DNA of 16,346 nucleotides from Candidatus Zhuqueibacterota bacterium (GTDB lineage Bacteria > Zhuqueibacterota > Zhuqueibacteria > Oceanimicrobiales > Oceanimicrobiaceae): contig JAABYK010000461.1 in NCBI GenBank assembly GCA_011775825.1, positions 1,621 through 17,966 on the forward strand, in the 5' to 3' direction. Positions 1 to 7,929 of this stretch are shown here, piece by piece (positions within the stretch are counted from its first letter, which is position 1; each line of letters begins with the position of its first letter). The position numbers and the translations under genes are program-made. The notes beneath the pieces are model-generated. The model saw only the letters and a program-made list of their open reading frames with translations. It did not search any database and was not told where the DNA came from.

Positions 1-477
1 AGCAGTTTTTGCGGCCTGGCATGCCGCTGCAATGCACTCCCTGGCAGTTTCGCTCAAGGCGGGTGTAATGCCGGTCCAGTGAAACCACTCAGCACCCGAA
101 AAGACTTGTTGCCAATCCACCTCATCTTTATTCATCTGACTTACAGCTGAAAAAGCTCGATCGTAAACCACTTTCGAAGGTCTTTGGCTGGCCCCGCTTT
201 CCAAGAAGTAGATGCCAACGCGCTCTCCGCCGCGAACAATGAACTCTGAATGGACACCAAACCGCCTGAGGTGATTCAACGCTGACTGACCAATTTCATG
301 TTCAGGCAGTCTCGTAACGAAAAAGCTATCAAGACCGTAGTTCGCCAAAGCCACGGCAACATTCGCCTCTCCCCCCCCAAACGTCACATCAAAATTCTGG
401 GCCTGTACAAACCTTGTAAACCCCGGAGTGGAGAGTCTTAACATGATTTCGCCAAAGGTCACGACCTTTTTACTCAT
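1..477 (-). CDS. kdgK: 2-keto-3-deoxygluconate kinase, PfkB family (3' end outside window)
   Basis: The first 159 residues are visible, read leftwards from an ATG at 477-475; the C-terminal half, with the catalytic GAGD-type motif, lies beyond the left edge. The protein opens with a TFGEIMLRLS strand and has the PfkB glycine-rich substrate motif GGGEANVAVALANYG at about residues 34-48. It then shows VTRLP, EIGQSAL, GVHSEF and a YFLESGASQRPS stretch with YDRAFSA, typical of KdgK rather than fructokinase. The expected reaction is ATP-dependent phosphorylation of 2-keto-3-deoxygluconate (KDG) to KDPG in the cytoplasm. Its start overlaps the stop of the upstream KDPG aldolase gene in an ATGA arrangement, so the two are almost certainly translationally coupled and act in sequence. 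A related 2-keto-3-deoxy sugar acid as substrate cannot be excluded. A run of eight G (371-378 as C on the plus strand) encodes the GGGE motif. Confidence 0.9.
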   Translation of the reverse strand, partial: MSKKVVTFGEIMLRLSTPGFTRFVQAQNFDVTFGGGEANVAVALANYGLDSFFVTRLPEHEIGQSALNHLRRFGVHSEFIVRGGERVGIYFLESGASQRPSKVVYDRAFSAVSQMNKDEVDWQQVFSGAEWFHWTGITPALSETARECIAAACQAAKTA

Positions 478-1142
478 TTCCTTGTATCTCCTGTTACTGT
501 ATTCTGGCCCTCTAGAACGCTTTGACGCAAAGTCCTGGCATTTTGGGTAAGCAAGACATAATTATCATCAGCGATCGCTTGCTTATCCAAAAGTGCACTG
601 CCCACGCCTACCGCACAAGCGCCCGCCTTGATCCAATCTCCACCGTTTGTAAGCGTAACGCCTCCAGTTGGCATCAAACGAACATGAGGCATGGGAGCTT
701 TAACCCCCTTAAAGAAATTCATCCCCACGATATCGGCGGGGAACACTTTAATTATGTCGGCCCCGCGTTCATGCGCCAATTGTATTTCAGTGGGTGTAAA
801 TGCACCCGGCATGGCTGGAATATCACGTCGATGAGCTGCCTCAATGATCTCCGGCTTGAAAATAGGGCTGACGACATATTTGGCACCTGCATCCATGGCC
901 TGATTTGCAACATCTTCATTTAGGACAGAGCCGACGCCAACCAAGACTACATCAACAAGTTCCTGACTGACTGTCTCAATTACCTTTAGCGCATTTGGAG
1001 TTGTCATGGTAATTTCAATTATGGAGATGCCGCCTTTTTGAATGGCGCTCGCCACGTTCATCAGCTTTCGCGAGTCTGCCATGCGAATGACAGCGACAAC
1101 CCCTTCTTCAATAATCCTATTCACAATTTCTGATCGTGACAT
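474..1142 (-). CDS. eda: KDPG aldolase (2-dehydro-3-deoxyphosphogluconate aldolase)
   Basis: A complete 222-residue class I aldolase, the normal family length. The (beta/alpha)8-barrel signatures are in order: VVAVIR at 15-20, the catalytic-glutamate strand IIEITMTTP at 41-49 (Glu43), KYVVSPIF at 88-95, MPGAFTPTEI at 111-120, the Schiff-base lysine in IKVFPA (Lys132), and the phosphate-binding PTGGV at 158-162. It should cleave KDPG to pyruvate and glyceraldehyde 3-phosphate in the cytoplasm, the step after the kinase encoded directly downstream. The stop codon overlaps the kinase start by 4 bp. The Shine-Dalgarno-like GAGGGA is about 15 nt from the ATG, which is loose, but the N-terminus MSRSEIVNRIIEEGVVAVIR aligns well with the family. 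Activity on 2-keto-3-deoxy-6-phosphogalactonate or 4-hydroxy-2-oxoglutarate is possible within this family. Confidence 0.93.
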   Translation of the reverse strand: MSRSEIVNRIIEEGVVAVIRMADSRKLMNVASAIQKGGISIIEITMTTPNALKVIETVSQELVDVVLVGVGSVLNEDVANQAMDAGAKYVVSPIFKPEIIEAAHRRDIPAMPGAFTPTEIQLAHERGADIIKVFPADIVGMNFFKGVKAPMPHVRLMPTGGVTLTNGGDWIKAGACAVGVGSALLDKQAIADDNYVLLTQNARTLRQSVLEGQNTVTGDTRK

Positions 1143-1538
1143 AGATCTAACCAGCTTCCCTCGTAACTTGAATTCTCTGCTAATATTCAGTGCCCGCTAA
1201 ATGGAATGAGATCATCATCTGAGAAATAAAGCCTTTTTTACAGCCTGTCTTCGTCCATCCCCTTGAAGAACAAAAATACAGGCCTGACGGTAACCCGATT
1301 GGCTGCCAACCCCTAATGAGTTTTTCAGAATCACATTTTTTCAATACGCTTAGCCAAAATGTAAAAAAATTACCTAAAAATCAACTATTTTCTTGCCACT
1401 GTTGGCGCTTTAAATGTTCATTAAAAACGTCTCAATTCGTCAATTGGAAAAGCACTCGCTTGCCTTGGATGATGTAGCTAATAATTTCGGATCTTCGTCT
1501 TCATCGTTCTGGCCTTGGTTTCACAATTTAACTGAACC
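1143..1538. other. intergenic region upstream of the eda-kdgK pair
   Basis: This 396-bp AT-rich gap separates the end of the dioxygenase gene from the start of the aldolase gene; both are read leftwards. I see no credible gene. It probably holds the promoter for eda-kdgK. A short interrupted palindrome TTGGCTGCCAA lies at 1299-1309 and could be an operator half-site pair, but it is short. The A/T-rich block around 1338-1390 reads on the minus strand as TTGATT followed 15 nt later by TACATT, a sub-optimal promoter spacing. I do not assign a promoter with confidence. Confidence 0.4.
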
Positions 1539-2342
1539 TCATGTTCTGGACCACACCAGCGGATTCTGTTCGTCGTCATCGAGGACGTCGTCAACGCTTA
1601 ATCTCGCAACTTGCTCGTCTGACAAAATATTTTGTTGACCATTGAATTTCGCACCGTTCGGCATGTAAGCACAGGTCATGGCTCGCCTAGGATAGGGCGT
1701 CATATTGGGACCGGCTGCGTGCGCCGTGAGTCCATTATGGACACCCGCCATTCCAGCTTTCATCGTAGCGACAATAGGCTCGATGGTTCTGAATTCGGGA
1801 TAAAACTTGAACAGATCACTGATATTCTCCCCGATATCAACGTTATCATACTTTGCCATCGTGTGGGATCCGGGTAGATAGTACAAACATCCGTTCTGGA
1901 CAGTTGCGTCATCAAGTGCAATCCAGATCGAAAGCGCATTTCGTGAATGGAATGACCAGTACGGATTATCCAAATGCCACGCAGTCGGGTTGCCCCATGG
2001 CTGTTTTTGTAAGGTCTGGTCATGCCAGATACGAATGCCGTCTATTCCAGCCAATTTACAAAGCATCTCACCTAACTGAGGGTTCAGAAAATATTTCTTT
2101 ATGGTATCATTAATTCTCCAGAGATTCAGCCGCTGGAGAAATACGCGATCATAATACGTATCACCCTCTACAAGGTCTTTATTGCCACCGCCGGCAATCT
2201 TCTGCTTGCCCATTTTCGAAACTCCCTCAGCAACGGCGGTACGCATTTCATTCAACTCATCGTCCGTGAGAAACTCCTCCAGAATAAGACACCCATCATG
2301 CTGATACGTGTCTATCTGAGCTTGGGTTAGATTAGTATTCAT
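1539..2342 (-). CDS. phytanoyl-CoA dioxygenase (PhyH) family protein
   Basis: A complete 267-residue protein of the Fe(II)/2-oxoglutarate-dependent PhyH family. The iron-binding triad can be assigned to His123 and Asp125 in WHLDNPYWSFH and His208 in TAHAAGPN. The candidate 2-oxoglutarate-binding arginine is Arg219 or Arg220 in YPRRAM. The N-terminal DGCLILEEFLTDDEL stretch (16-30) and the turn LPGSH (156-160) are also typical. The start is supported by AGGGGAG at 2349-2355, about 6 nt before the ATG. Members hydroxylate diverse small molecules; the substrate cannot be read from the sequence, and the family name does not imply phytanoyl-CoA. It lies upstream of the KDG kinase/aldolase pair on the same strand but with a 396-bp gap, so it may be a separate transcript. 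There is no signal peptide, so it should be cytoplasmic. The C-terminus is unusually acidic (DDVLDDDEQ). Confidence 0.88.
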   Translation of the reverse strand: MNTNLTQAQIDTYQHDGCLILEEFLTDDELNEMRTAVAEGVSKMGKQKIAGGGNKDLVEGDTYYDRVFLQRLNLWRINDTIKKYFLNPQLGEMLCKLAGIDGIRIWHDQTLQKQPWGNPTAWHLDNPYWSFHSRNALSIWIALDDATVQNGCLYYLPGSHTMAKYDNVDIGENISDLFKFYPEFRTIEPIVATMKAGMAGVHNGLTAHAAGPNMTPYPRRAMTCAYMPNGAKFNGQQNILSDEQVARLSVDDVLDDDEQNPLVWSRT

Positions 2343-2393
2343 TCTTTACTCCCCTTTCCCATTAAACCTGTAATATGACTGATCGAACAATCC

Positions 2394-2422
2394 AAAATAG
2401 TAAGGTTTCTAAGATCAATCAA
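2394..2422 (-). promoter_or_regulatory. putative sigma70-type promoter of the dioxygenase gene
   Basis: On the minus strand TTGATT (2422-2417) is followed after exactly 17 nt by TATTTT (2399-2394). Both hexamers are near consensus. Transcription would begin roughly 45-50 nt upstream of the ATG at 2342, leaving room for the clear AGGGGAG ribosome-binding site. Assigned by eye only. Confidence 0.4.
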
Positions 2423-2648
2423 GAAATTTTCTTATGAAATATTTATAACTCGGCCATCGAAAGAGGAACCAACATGGTCTAAATCTCAGGTTGATGCGGT
2501 AAATCTGCAAGGTAGCGCTTGCCCTCTCTTTAGCTGCGAATGCCGGTTCATCATAAGGAACCTTAAACGCTGGGCTATTGGACATAGAGTATCAAGATGC
2601 TTTATAAAAATAAATAGTTCAAGTTTTTTGAAAACATAACTTTACATG

Positions 2649-2679
2649 TGGAGTACAGTGACACAGTCACCGCACTCCA
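2649..2679. repeat. imperfect hairpin / palindrome
   Basis: TGGAGT (2649-2654) pairs with ACTCCA (2674-2679) and GTGAC (2658-2662) pairs with GTCAC (2666-2670). A 3x3 mismatch separates the two stems and the loop is ACA. The symmetry would suit a dimeric regulator. No T-run follows, so an intrinsic terminator is unlikely. Confidence 0.5.
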
Positions 2680-2740
2680 AATTCCGGGGAATCTTACACT
2701 TCATGAATCCAGCTAGATAACATACCATGATCCAGTTATA

Positions 2741-2833
2741 AAAACAAGGGGAAAGTGCACACTAGCTAGCGCCGCAAAATCCACAAAAATTTTCATTAAA
2801 AAATTAACCAAAAGATCCAATTCCCCTTGTTTT
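2741..2833. repeat. 13-bp perfect inverted repeat with 67-bp spacer
   Basis: AAAACAAGGGGAA at 2741-2753 is the exact reverse complement of TTCCCCTTGTTTT at 2821-2833. The 67-bp spacer is AT-rich. The arms sit midway between the divergent genes, where an operator pair that loops DNA would be expected. The arm length is well above chance for a few hundred bases, but the function is inferred. Confidence 0.6.
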
Positions 2834-3067
2834 AGGCAGGAAATTTTTTATTCTATGTGAGGGTGTCAAAAAAGGAATGTTCTTTAGACGTGAACACACA
2901 TTTTGTCGATTGAACACTTTGGAAAAGGGTAAAAAGACCAAATCATAAAGACACCCGCAGAACACAAAGAATACCTACATCGAACCGGCAATGTTATTCC
3001 AAGTAAAGGCCTGCAGGCGAACGAGGGATTGGTCGCCATCAAGTGGCAGGACCCACGCGTCAAGCAC

Positions 3068-3073
3068 GAGGAG
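3068..3073 (+). promoter_or_regulatory. ribosome-binding site that decides the lipoprotein start
   Basis: GAGGAG lies 8 nt before the ATG at 3082. This fixes the start there rather than at the upstream in-frame ATG at 3043, which would add 13 residues in front of an otherwise well-formed lipoprotein signal. Confidence 0.7.
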
Positions 3074-3081
3074 AATATATT

Positions 3082-4302
3082 ATGATGGATATGAAGGGGT
3101 TCATGGTTTTCCTTTTAATGATATCCTGTAACAATCTTGAGAAAAATATGGAATCAAAACAAGCAACATTCGGGAGCGACCTGTCATTCTTGTCTTATCA
3201 TACTGACGTTGTTGTGCTGTCAGATTCATCGGGTGGAGCCCAGATCATTGTCATTCCCTCCATGCAAGCCAGAGTGATGACAAGCACCCTCACCGACCCC
3301 GATGGCTTGAGTCACGGTTGGATTAACAGGGAGCTCATTGCTTCGGGCAAACAGCTGGATCATTTCAATCCGTACGGCGGTGAAGACCGGTTTTGGCTTG
3401 GCCCTGAAGGAGGACAATTCTCGATCTTCTTCAAGAAGGACTCAGAATTCAATTTGGAGAATTGGTATACGCCATCGGCGATTGACACTGAACCGTTCGA
3501 TCTGGTTTCAAGGGACAGGTCAAAGGCATCTTTCAGGAAGTCTATCCACCTGGTAAATTATTCCGGAACCCATTTCGATGTAGAGGTTGAACGAGAAATT
3601 CGGTTACTCAGCACGAAAGAAATAGCATCGGTATTAGGTGTTTCTCCTGAAGATTCGGTTCACGTCGTTGCTTTTCAATCTGACAACAAGATCGTGAACT
3701 CAGGTCAGGATCCCTGGACGAAGGAAAGGGGATTGCTCAGTATCTGGATACTGGGAATGTTTAAACCCTCGCCATTCACAACGATAGTGATCCCATTTCA
3801 GGAAGATCAGCACAAAGATCTTGGCCCTATTGTGAACGACACGTATTTTGGAAAAGTCCCGGCTGACCGATTGAGAATCGGGGAAGAAGTGATTTACTTT
3901 AAAGGGGACGGGAACTATCGCAGCAAAATAGGGCTTTCGCCGCAAAGAGCAGAACCGGTTCTGGGTAGCTATGATGAAGTTAATCAAGTATTGACGCTGG
4001 TTCACTACACCAAGCCGAACGGCAGCCTCGATTATGTAAATTCAATGTGGGAAATTCAGGAAGAGCCTTTTCGTGGAGATGTCGTGAACAGCTATAATGA
4101 CGGACCGCCAGAGCCTGGTTCGAAACCCCTTGGCCCTTTTTACGAGTTGGAGACGTCCTCACCTGCAGCCGAGCTTGAGCCCGCGGACAGTCTGTCTCAC
4201 ATACACCGCACGTTTCATTTCAAAGGACGGGAAACACAGTTGGATAAGATAGCTATAAGTACCTTGGGGAAAAGTATAGAGAAAATTAAATCTGCTTTTT
4301 AA
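3082..4302 (+). CDS. lipoprotein resembling DUF6786, possible mutarotase-like fold
   Basis: 406 residues from the ATG chosen by the GAGGAG site. The N-terminus MMDMKGFMVFLLMISC is a lipoprotein signal with a lipid-anchored Cys16 (lipobox LMISC, with a slightly unusual Met at -3) followed by Asn. The mature protein has many beta strands and the motif NPYGGEDRFWLGPEGGQ at about 96-112. From memory this is characteristic of the DUF6786 family and recalls the GGxRxWxxPE motif of galactose-mutarotase-like proteins. No catalytic residue can be assigned. It sits 32 bp upstream of the ABC binding protein with no terminator between, so it is probably the first gene of the transport operon. It could bind, epimerise or process the imported sugar at the cell envelope. 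The lipoprotein call is firm; the family name is moderately sure; the function is not known. Confidence 0.7.
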   Translation: MMDMKGFMVFLLMISCNNLEKNMESKQATFGSDLSFLSYHTDVVVLSDSSGGAQIIVIPSMQARVMTSTLTDPDGLSHGWINRELIASGKQLDHFNPYGGEDRFWLGPEGGQFSIFFKKDSEFNLENWYTPSAIDTEPFDLVSRDRSKASFRKSIHLVNYSGTHFDVEVEREIRLLSTKEIASVLGVSPEDSVHVVAFQSDNKIVNSGQDPWTKERGLLSIWILGMFKPSPFTTIVIPFQEDQHKDLGPIVNDTYFGKVPADRLRIGEEVIYFKGDGNYRSKIGLSPQRAEPVLGSYDEVNQVLTLVHYTKPNGSLDYVNSMWEIQEEPFRGDVVNSYNDGPPEPGSKPLGPFYELETSSPAAELEPADSLSHIHRTFHFKGRETQLDKIAISTLGKSIEKIKSAF

Positions 4303-4334
4303 AATGAACATCCAAACTCAACCGGAGAAAAGCT

Positions 4335-5336
4335 ATGATTAGTCGGTTTGTTCCCTACATTCTTTGCTCTTTAACCCTCGGCTTTTTATCCTGTAATCAG
4401 GGGAAAAATGCACAGGAGGAATTGACAATCGCGGTCATTCCCAAGGGCACGACCCATATGTTTTGGCAGTCCATCCATGCTGGTGCTGTTAAGGCGGCGC
4501 AGGAACTCGACGTAAACATTCTCTGGGTTGGACCTGAAAAAGAGGACGACCGACAACAGCAGATCACGTTGGTCGACACCCAAATCCTGGCTCAGGTTGA
4601 TGGCATTGTTCTGGCACCACTGGATGATATGGCACTGAGACGCCCGGTCAGGACGGCCGTAACAAATAACATTCCGGTGGTGATCATTGATTCGGGCTTA
4701 AAGGATTCAGAAGATATCTATACCAGTTTTGTAGCAACTGACAATCGCGAAGGTGGTCGTATCGCTGCGAGGGAATTGGCCAGACTGATTGGTGGTCATG
4801 GGAAGGTCATCTTACTTCGTTACCAGGAAGGCTCGGCCAGCACAGATAATCGCGAACAGGGTTTCCTTGAACAAATACAGGAATTTGAAGGAATCACTGT
4901 TGTGAGCGACGAACAATATGCAGGGGCGACCAAAGCGCAGGCGCAACAAGCGAGTGAAAATCTAATTCTAAGATTCAAAGCTAGCAACGGCATGTTGGCT
5001 GTGGATGGCGTTTTTTGTCCAAACGAATCTTCCACCTACGGTATGCTGCAGGCATTACGCCGTAATCATCTGGCAGGCAAGCTTAAATTTGTTGGCTTCG
5101 ACGCTGCAGAATCTATGATTGAAGGCCTGCGACAAGATGAAATTCATGGTCTAGTTGTACAAAATCCGTTTAGAATGGGCTACCTAGGTGTCAAGACAAT
5201 GGTACAGCATCTGCGCGGAGAACCAGTGGAAAAACGAATCGATACTGGAGTCACTTTTGTCGGTAAAGAAGATCTGTCGAGACCTGAAATCCGAAATCTA
5301 ATTGATCCCAATTTAGAAAAATGGCTAGCCAGATAA
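4335..5336 (+). CDS. sugar ABC transporter substrate-binding lipoprotein (ribose type)
   Basis: 333 residues with lipoprotein signal LTLGFLSC (Cys20), anchoring the solute-binding protein to the membrane instead of leaving it free in the periplasm. The mature part is a type I periplasmic-binding fold of the RbsB class: TIAVIPKGTTHMFWQSIHAGA (31-51), VDGIVLAPLDD (88-98), IPVVIIDSG (113-121), FVATDNREGG (132-141), STDNREQGF (169-177), FVGFDA (252-257) and LVVQNPFRMGYLG (273-285). Asp120, Arg173, Asp256 and Gln276 are positioned like sugar-contacting residues of the family. The start has CGGAGAAAAG about 5 nt upstream. It overlaps the ATPase gene by 16 bp. The sugar cannot be named from sequence; a pentose such as arabinose fits the neighbouring isomerase and ribulokinase. 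Confidence 0.9.
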   Translation: MISRFVPYILCSLTLGFLSCNQGKNAQEELTIAVIPKGTTHMFWQSIHAGAVKAAQELDVNILWVGPEKEDDRQQQITLVDTQILAQVDGIVLAPLDDMALRRPVRTAVTNNIPVVIIDSGLKDSEDIYTSFVATDNREGGRIAARELARLIGGHGKVILLRYQEGSASTDNREQGFLEQIQEFEGITVVSDEQYAGATKAQAQQASENLILRFKASNGMLAVDGVFCPNESSTYGMLQALRRNHLAGKLKFVGFDAAESMIEGLRQDEIHGLVVQNPFRMGYLGVKTMVQHLRGEPVEKRIDTGVTFVGKEDLSRPEIRNLIDPNLEKWLAR

Positions 5337-6865
5337 CAGCAGACAAACCGGTTGACAAACCGCGTCTGGAGATGCGCGGTATTTTCAAACGATTTGGTGC
5401 AACTGTAGCTTTGAAGGATGTCAATTTCGCTGTCAAACCCGGAGAAGTTCACGCTCTGGTTGGGGAGAATGGGGCTGGCAAAACCACACTGATGAAGATT
5501 CTTACCGGGGTGTCCAAACCTGATAAGGGTAAGATGCTTCTGGATGGTCTACCCTACCAACCCCGCAACCCGTTGGACGCCAGACTCAAAGGGATCGGCA
5601 TGATCTATCAAGAGCTTTCCCTGGTGCCTCACCTCACTGTCGAAGAAAATATGCTGTTGGGTATGGAGCCCGTTAGATTTGGATTTGTCCGGTGGGAAGA
5701 AATGCGGAATCGGGTTCAAGAAGCCCTCCAACATTTGAACCACCCACAATTAAAACCACACATACGCATCAAAGATCTGCCGGTCAGCCTGCAACAATTG
5801 GTCGAGATTGGACGCTCTTTGGTTATCGGATGCGAGGTCCTCATTTTCGATGAACCGACGAGCAGCTTATCGCGCCACGATATTGACCGGCTCTTCAAAA
5901 TCATTGCAGAATTCAAGAACAAAAACTTATCCATTGTGTACATCTCACATTTCCTGGAGGAAGTGCAATTGATTTCAGATCGTGTGACCGTTCTACGGGA
6001 TGGCTCTGTCGTGAGTACGCAAGAACTGCGGTCAACCCAAACTACGGAAATTGTGCGCATGATGGTGGGACGGGAAATCAAGGATCTCTACCCAAGGACA
6101 CCCCGAAAAATCGGATCCCCGGTTCTGGAGATACAAAATCTGGCAGGATTAGAAAAACCGGAAAATGCGATCTTTGTTCTTCGCAGAGGCGAAGTAATGG
6201 GGATCAGCGGTTTGATCGGTGCCGGAAGAACAGAAATGTTGCGTGCCATTTTTGGGCTCGACCCGGTTCGCCAAGGCCAAATCAAGATCGGCATTCACCT
6301 CGGTCCGTCCTCGCCGGCAAAACGTTGGCTGCAAGGGGTCGGCATGCTCAGCGAAAATCGCAGCGAAGGACTCGCGGCCAATCTCAATCTTGCTGACAAC
6401 ATGACTCTATCAAAACTCAGAGGATTCGGCCCGCTCAATCTGGTTTTGCCGAGAAACCAGGGAGCAGTTGTACAAAAATGGATTGATCTTCTAGACATCC
6501 GGTGCTTGTCACCTGCACAGGACGTCGCTGAATTGTCAGGCGGCAATCAACAGAAGGTAGCCATTGCAAGACTGCTGCAACATGGTGTTGACATCATGCT
6601 GCTGGATGAGCCCACCCGCGGTATTGATGTGGCGGCAAAAGCAAAGATATACGAGGTTATCGATGCCTTCGCATCCGGTTCAGCAGGCGAAGGTCGGGCA
6701 CCCGGTGCCGTTTTGGTGATCAGCAGCTATCTTCCTGAATTGATCGGCATATGCAACACCATAGCAGTGATGTTTCGCGGCCGGCTGAGCGCTGTGAAAT
6801 CCGTCGAAGAAATCGATGAACACAAATTGATGATGGCCGCGACCGGTCAGGAAACCCTAAAATGA
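5321..6865 (+). CDS. rbsA: sugar ABC transporter ATP-binding protein (RbsA-like, two ATPase domains)
   Basis: 514 residues, the usual size of tandem-domain sugar ATPases. Domain 1 has Walker A GENGAGKT (48-55), Q-loop YQELSLVPHLTVEEN (96-110), signature LPVSLQQLVEI (153-163), Walker B VLIFDEPTSSL (173-183) and switch His210. Domain 2 has a degenerate Walker A GLIGAGRT (297-304, Arg in place of the catalytic Lys), LSGGNQQKVAIARLL (405-419), Walker B IMLLDEPTRGID (425-436) and Ser in place of the switch His (ISSYLPEL). This asymmetry is normal for the RbsA/MglA/XylG class, where only one site hydrolyses ATP efficiently. The start overlaps the binding-protein gene by 16 bp, indicating coupling. 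It acts on the cytoplasmic face with the permease encoded downstream. Assignment to ribose specifically is by family only. Confidence 0.93.
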   Translation: MASQITADKPVDKPRLEMRGIFKRFGATVALKDVNFAVKPGEVHALVGENGAGKTTLMKILTGVSKPDKGKMLLDGLPYQPRNPLDARLKGIGMIYQELSLVPHLTVEENMLLGMEPVRFGFVRWEEMRNRVQEALQHLNHPQLKPHIRIKDLPVSLQQLVEIGRSLVIGCEVLIFDEPTSSLSRHDIDRLFKIIAEFKNKNLSIVYISHFLEEVQLISDRVTVLRDGSVVSTQELRSTQTTEIVRMMVGREIKDLYPRTPRKIGSPVLEIQNLAGLEKPENAIFVLRRGEVMGISGLIGAGRTEMLRAIFGLDPVRQGQIKIGIHLGPSSPAKRWLQGVGMLSENRSEGLAANLNLADNMTLSKLRGFGPLNLVLPRNQGAVVQKWIDLLDIRCLSPAQDVAELSGGNQQKVAIARLLQHGVDIMLLDEPTRGIDVAAKAKIYEVIDAFASGSAGEGRAPGAVLVISSYLPELIGICNTIAVMFRGRLSAVKSVEEIDEHKLMMAATGQETLK

Positions 6866-6939
6866 TTCGTTGGCAAATAGAATAGTGGTATCAAGAAATG
6901 TGTGTCTGAAGATTATAAATCTCAGTTTACCCTATCCTT

Positions 6940-7929
6940 ATGATGGCTTTGCCCAAAAAACGCGCAATTTCATTTGAGAAAAGGTGGTCGTGGCTCAACA
7001 AATTTGGCCCGTTGCTGGCGCTGTTTCTTGTATTCTTTTTTTTCGCCGCCTTTAACAGCAAGATTGCATCATTCAACGCACTGGAGATAATGGTTTTGCA
7101 GACCGTCATCGTTGGCGTAGCTGCCATCGGCATGACCCTGGTCATTATCTCGGCAGGAATCGATCTGTCGGCAGGCTCTATTATTGCTTTGAGTTCCGTG
7201 GTGACCGCACTTCTGATGAAAGATTTTGCATTGGATCCACTCGTCGCTGCACTGGGTGGCATTGCCGCCGGTTTGATTTGTGGGCTGCTTAACGGTTTGT
7301 TGATCACACGATTGCGATTGGTGCCGTTTATCGTTACACTCGGCACGTTATTGGTCGTTCGAGGCGTCGCAAAAGGCCTGGCAAGAAGCATCCCTATCAA
7401 CGCTGGACAGACGTGGTTGAGCGGACTATTGGCGCTGCTCCCACCTGACCGGAAATGGATGTTGATTCCTCCGGGCGCATGGCTAATGGTCTTGTTGGCA
7501 ATCATTGTGGCCGGATTCCTCAGGTACACAAAACTGGGGCGGCACATCTTTGCGGTCGGATCGAATGAGGATACCGCCCGACTTTGTGGGGTTGCGGTTG
7601 AACGCGTTAAGGTCTTCGTTTACGCCGCTGCCGGAACCTTTGCCGGTCTGTCCGGACTCATGCTCATGTCGTATCAAGAACAGGGCGATCCCACCGGGGC
7701 TGTCGGACTCGAGCTTGAGATTATCGCGGCCGTCGTGATCGGGGGTGGCAGCCTATCAGGTGGGGAAGGTTCGATCCTTGGCAGCCTTGTTGGTGCGATG
7801 ATCATGACGGTCATTCGAACGGGATGTCAACTCAACGGCTGGCCCACCTGGGTAACTCAGGCTGTCACCGGAATAGTCATCATTGTAGCACTGGCAGTGG
7901 ACCAGCTAAGGCATAGCAAGATAGATTAG
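6940..7929 (+). CDS. rbsC: sugar ABC transporter permease (RbsC-like)
   Basis: 329 residues with about eight to ten hydrophobic segments and the signatures of the BPD_transp_2 / RbsC permeases. These include GMTLVIISAGIDLSAGSI (about 67-84), GLLNGLLITRLRLVPFIVTLGT (about 114-135), GRHIFAVGSNEDTARLCGV (about 202-220) and VVIGGGSLSGGEGSILGSL near 265-285. The start at 6940 is the only ATG after in-frame stops at 6907 and 6916; no good ribosome-binding site precedes it and a second ATG follows immediately. The 74-bp gap after the ATPase gene is larger than the other joints of the operon but contains no obvious terminator. It forms the membrane channel with the ATPase and the lipoprotein binding subunit. 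Confidence 0.92.
   Translation: MMALPKKRAISFEKRWSWLNKFGPLLALFLVFFFFAAFNSKIASFNALEIMVLQTVIVGVAAIGMTLVIISAGIDLSAGSIIALSSVVTALLMKDFALDPLVAALGGIAAGLICGLLNGLLITRLRLVPFIVTLGTLLVVRGVAKGLARSIPINAGQTWLSGLLALLPPDRKWMLIPPGAWLMVLLAIIVAGFLRYTKLGRHIFAVGSNEDTARLCGVAVERVKVFVYAAAGTFAGLSGLMLMSYQEQGDPTGAVGLELEIIAAVVIGGGSLSGGEGSILGSLVGAMIMTVIRTGCQLNGWPTWVTQAVTGIVIIVALAVDQLRHSKID

Larger units (their letters stand above)
2343..3081. other. divergent intergenic regulatory region
   Basis: About 740 bp between the leftward dioxygenase gene and the rightward lipoprotein gene, AT-rich and without a believable gene. It contains the promoter at 2394-2422, an imperfect hairpin at 2649-2679, a small palindrome ATTCCGGGGAAT at 2681-2692, and two arms of a 13-bp perfect inverted repeat at 2741-2753 and 2821-2833. 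A rightward promoter for the lipoprotein/ABC operon must lie between about 2830 and 3060, but I do not find a convincing -35/-10 pair. Confidence 0.6.

Noticed and set aside
1444..1538. In-frame acidic reading frame continuing after the dioxygenase stop, as if the C-terminus had been truncated
   Set aside because: Two in-frame stops (1541-1539 and 1523-1521) intervene, the dioxygenase already has full family length, and I recognise no family sequence beyond the stop.
3043..3081. Upstream ATG giving a lipoprotein with 13 extra residues
   Set aside because: It has no ribosome-binding site and would place MAGPTRQARGEYI ahead of a well-formed lipoprotein signal; the ATG at 3082 has GAGGAG at 8 nt.
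6927..7547. A 206-codon open frame on the minus strand within the permease gene
   Set aside because: Antisense shadow of a clear RbsC-type permease; no recognisable motifs and no ribosome-binding site.
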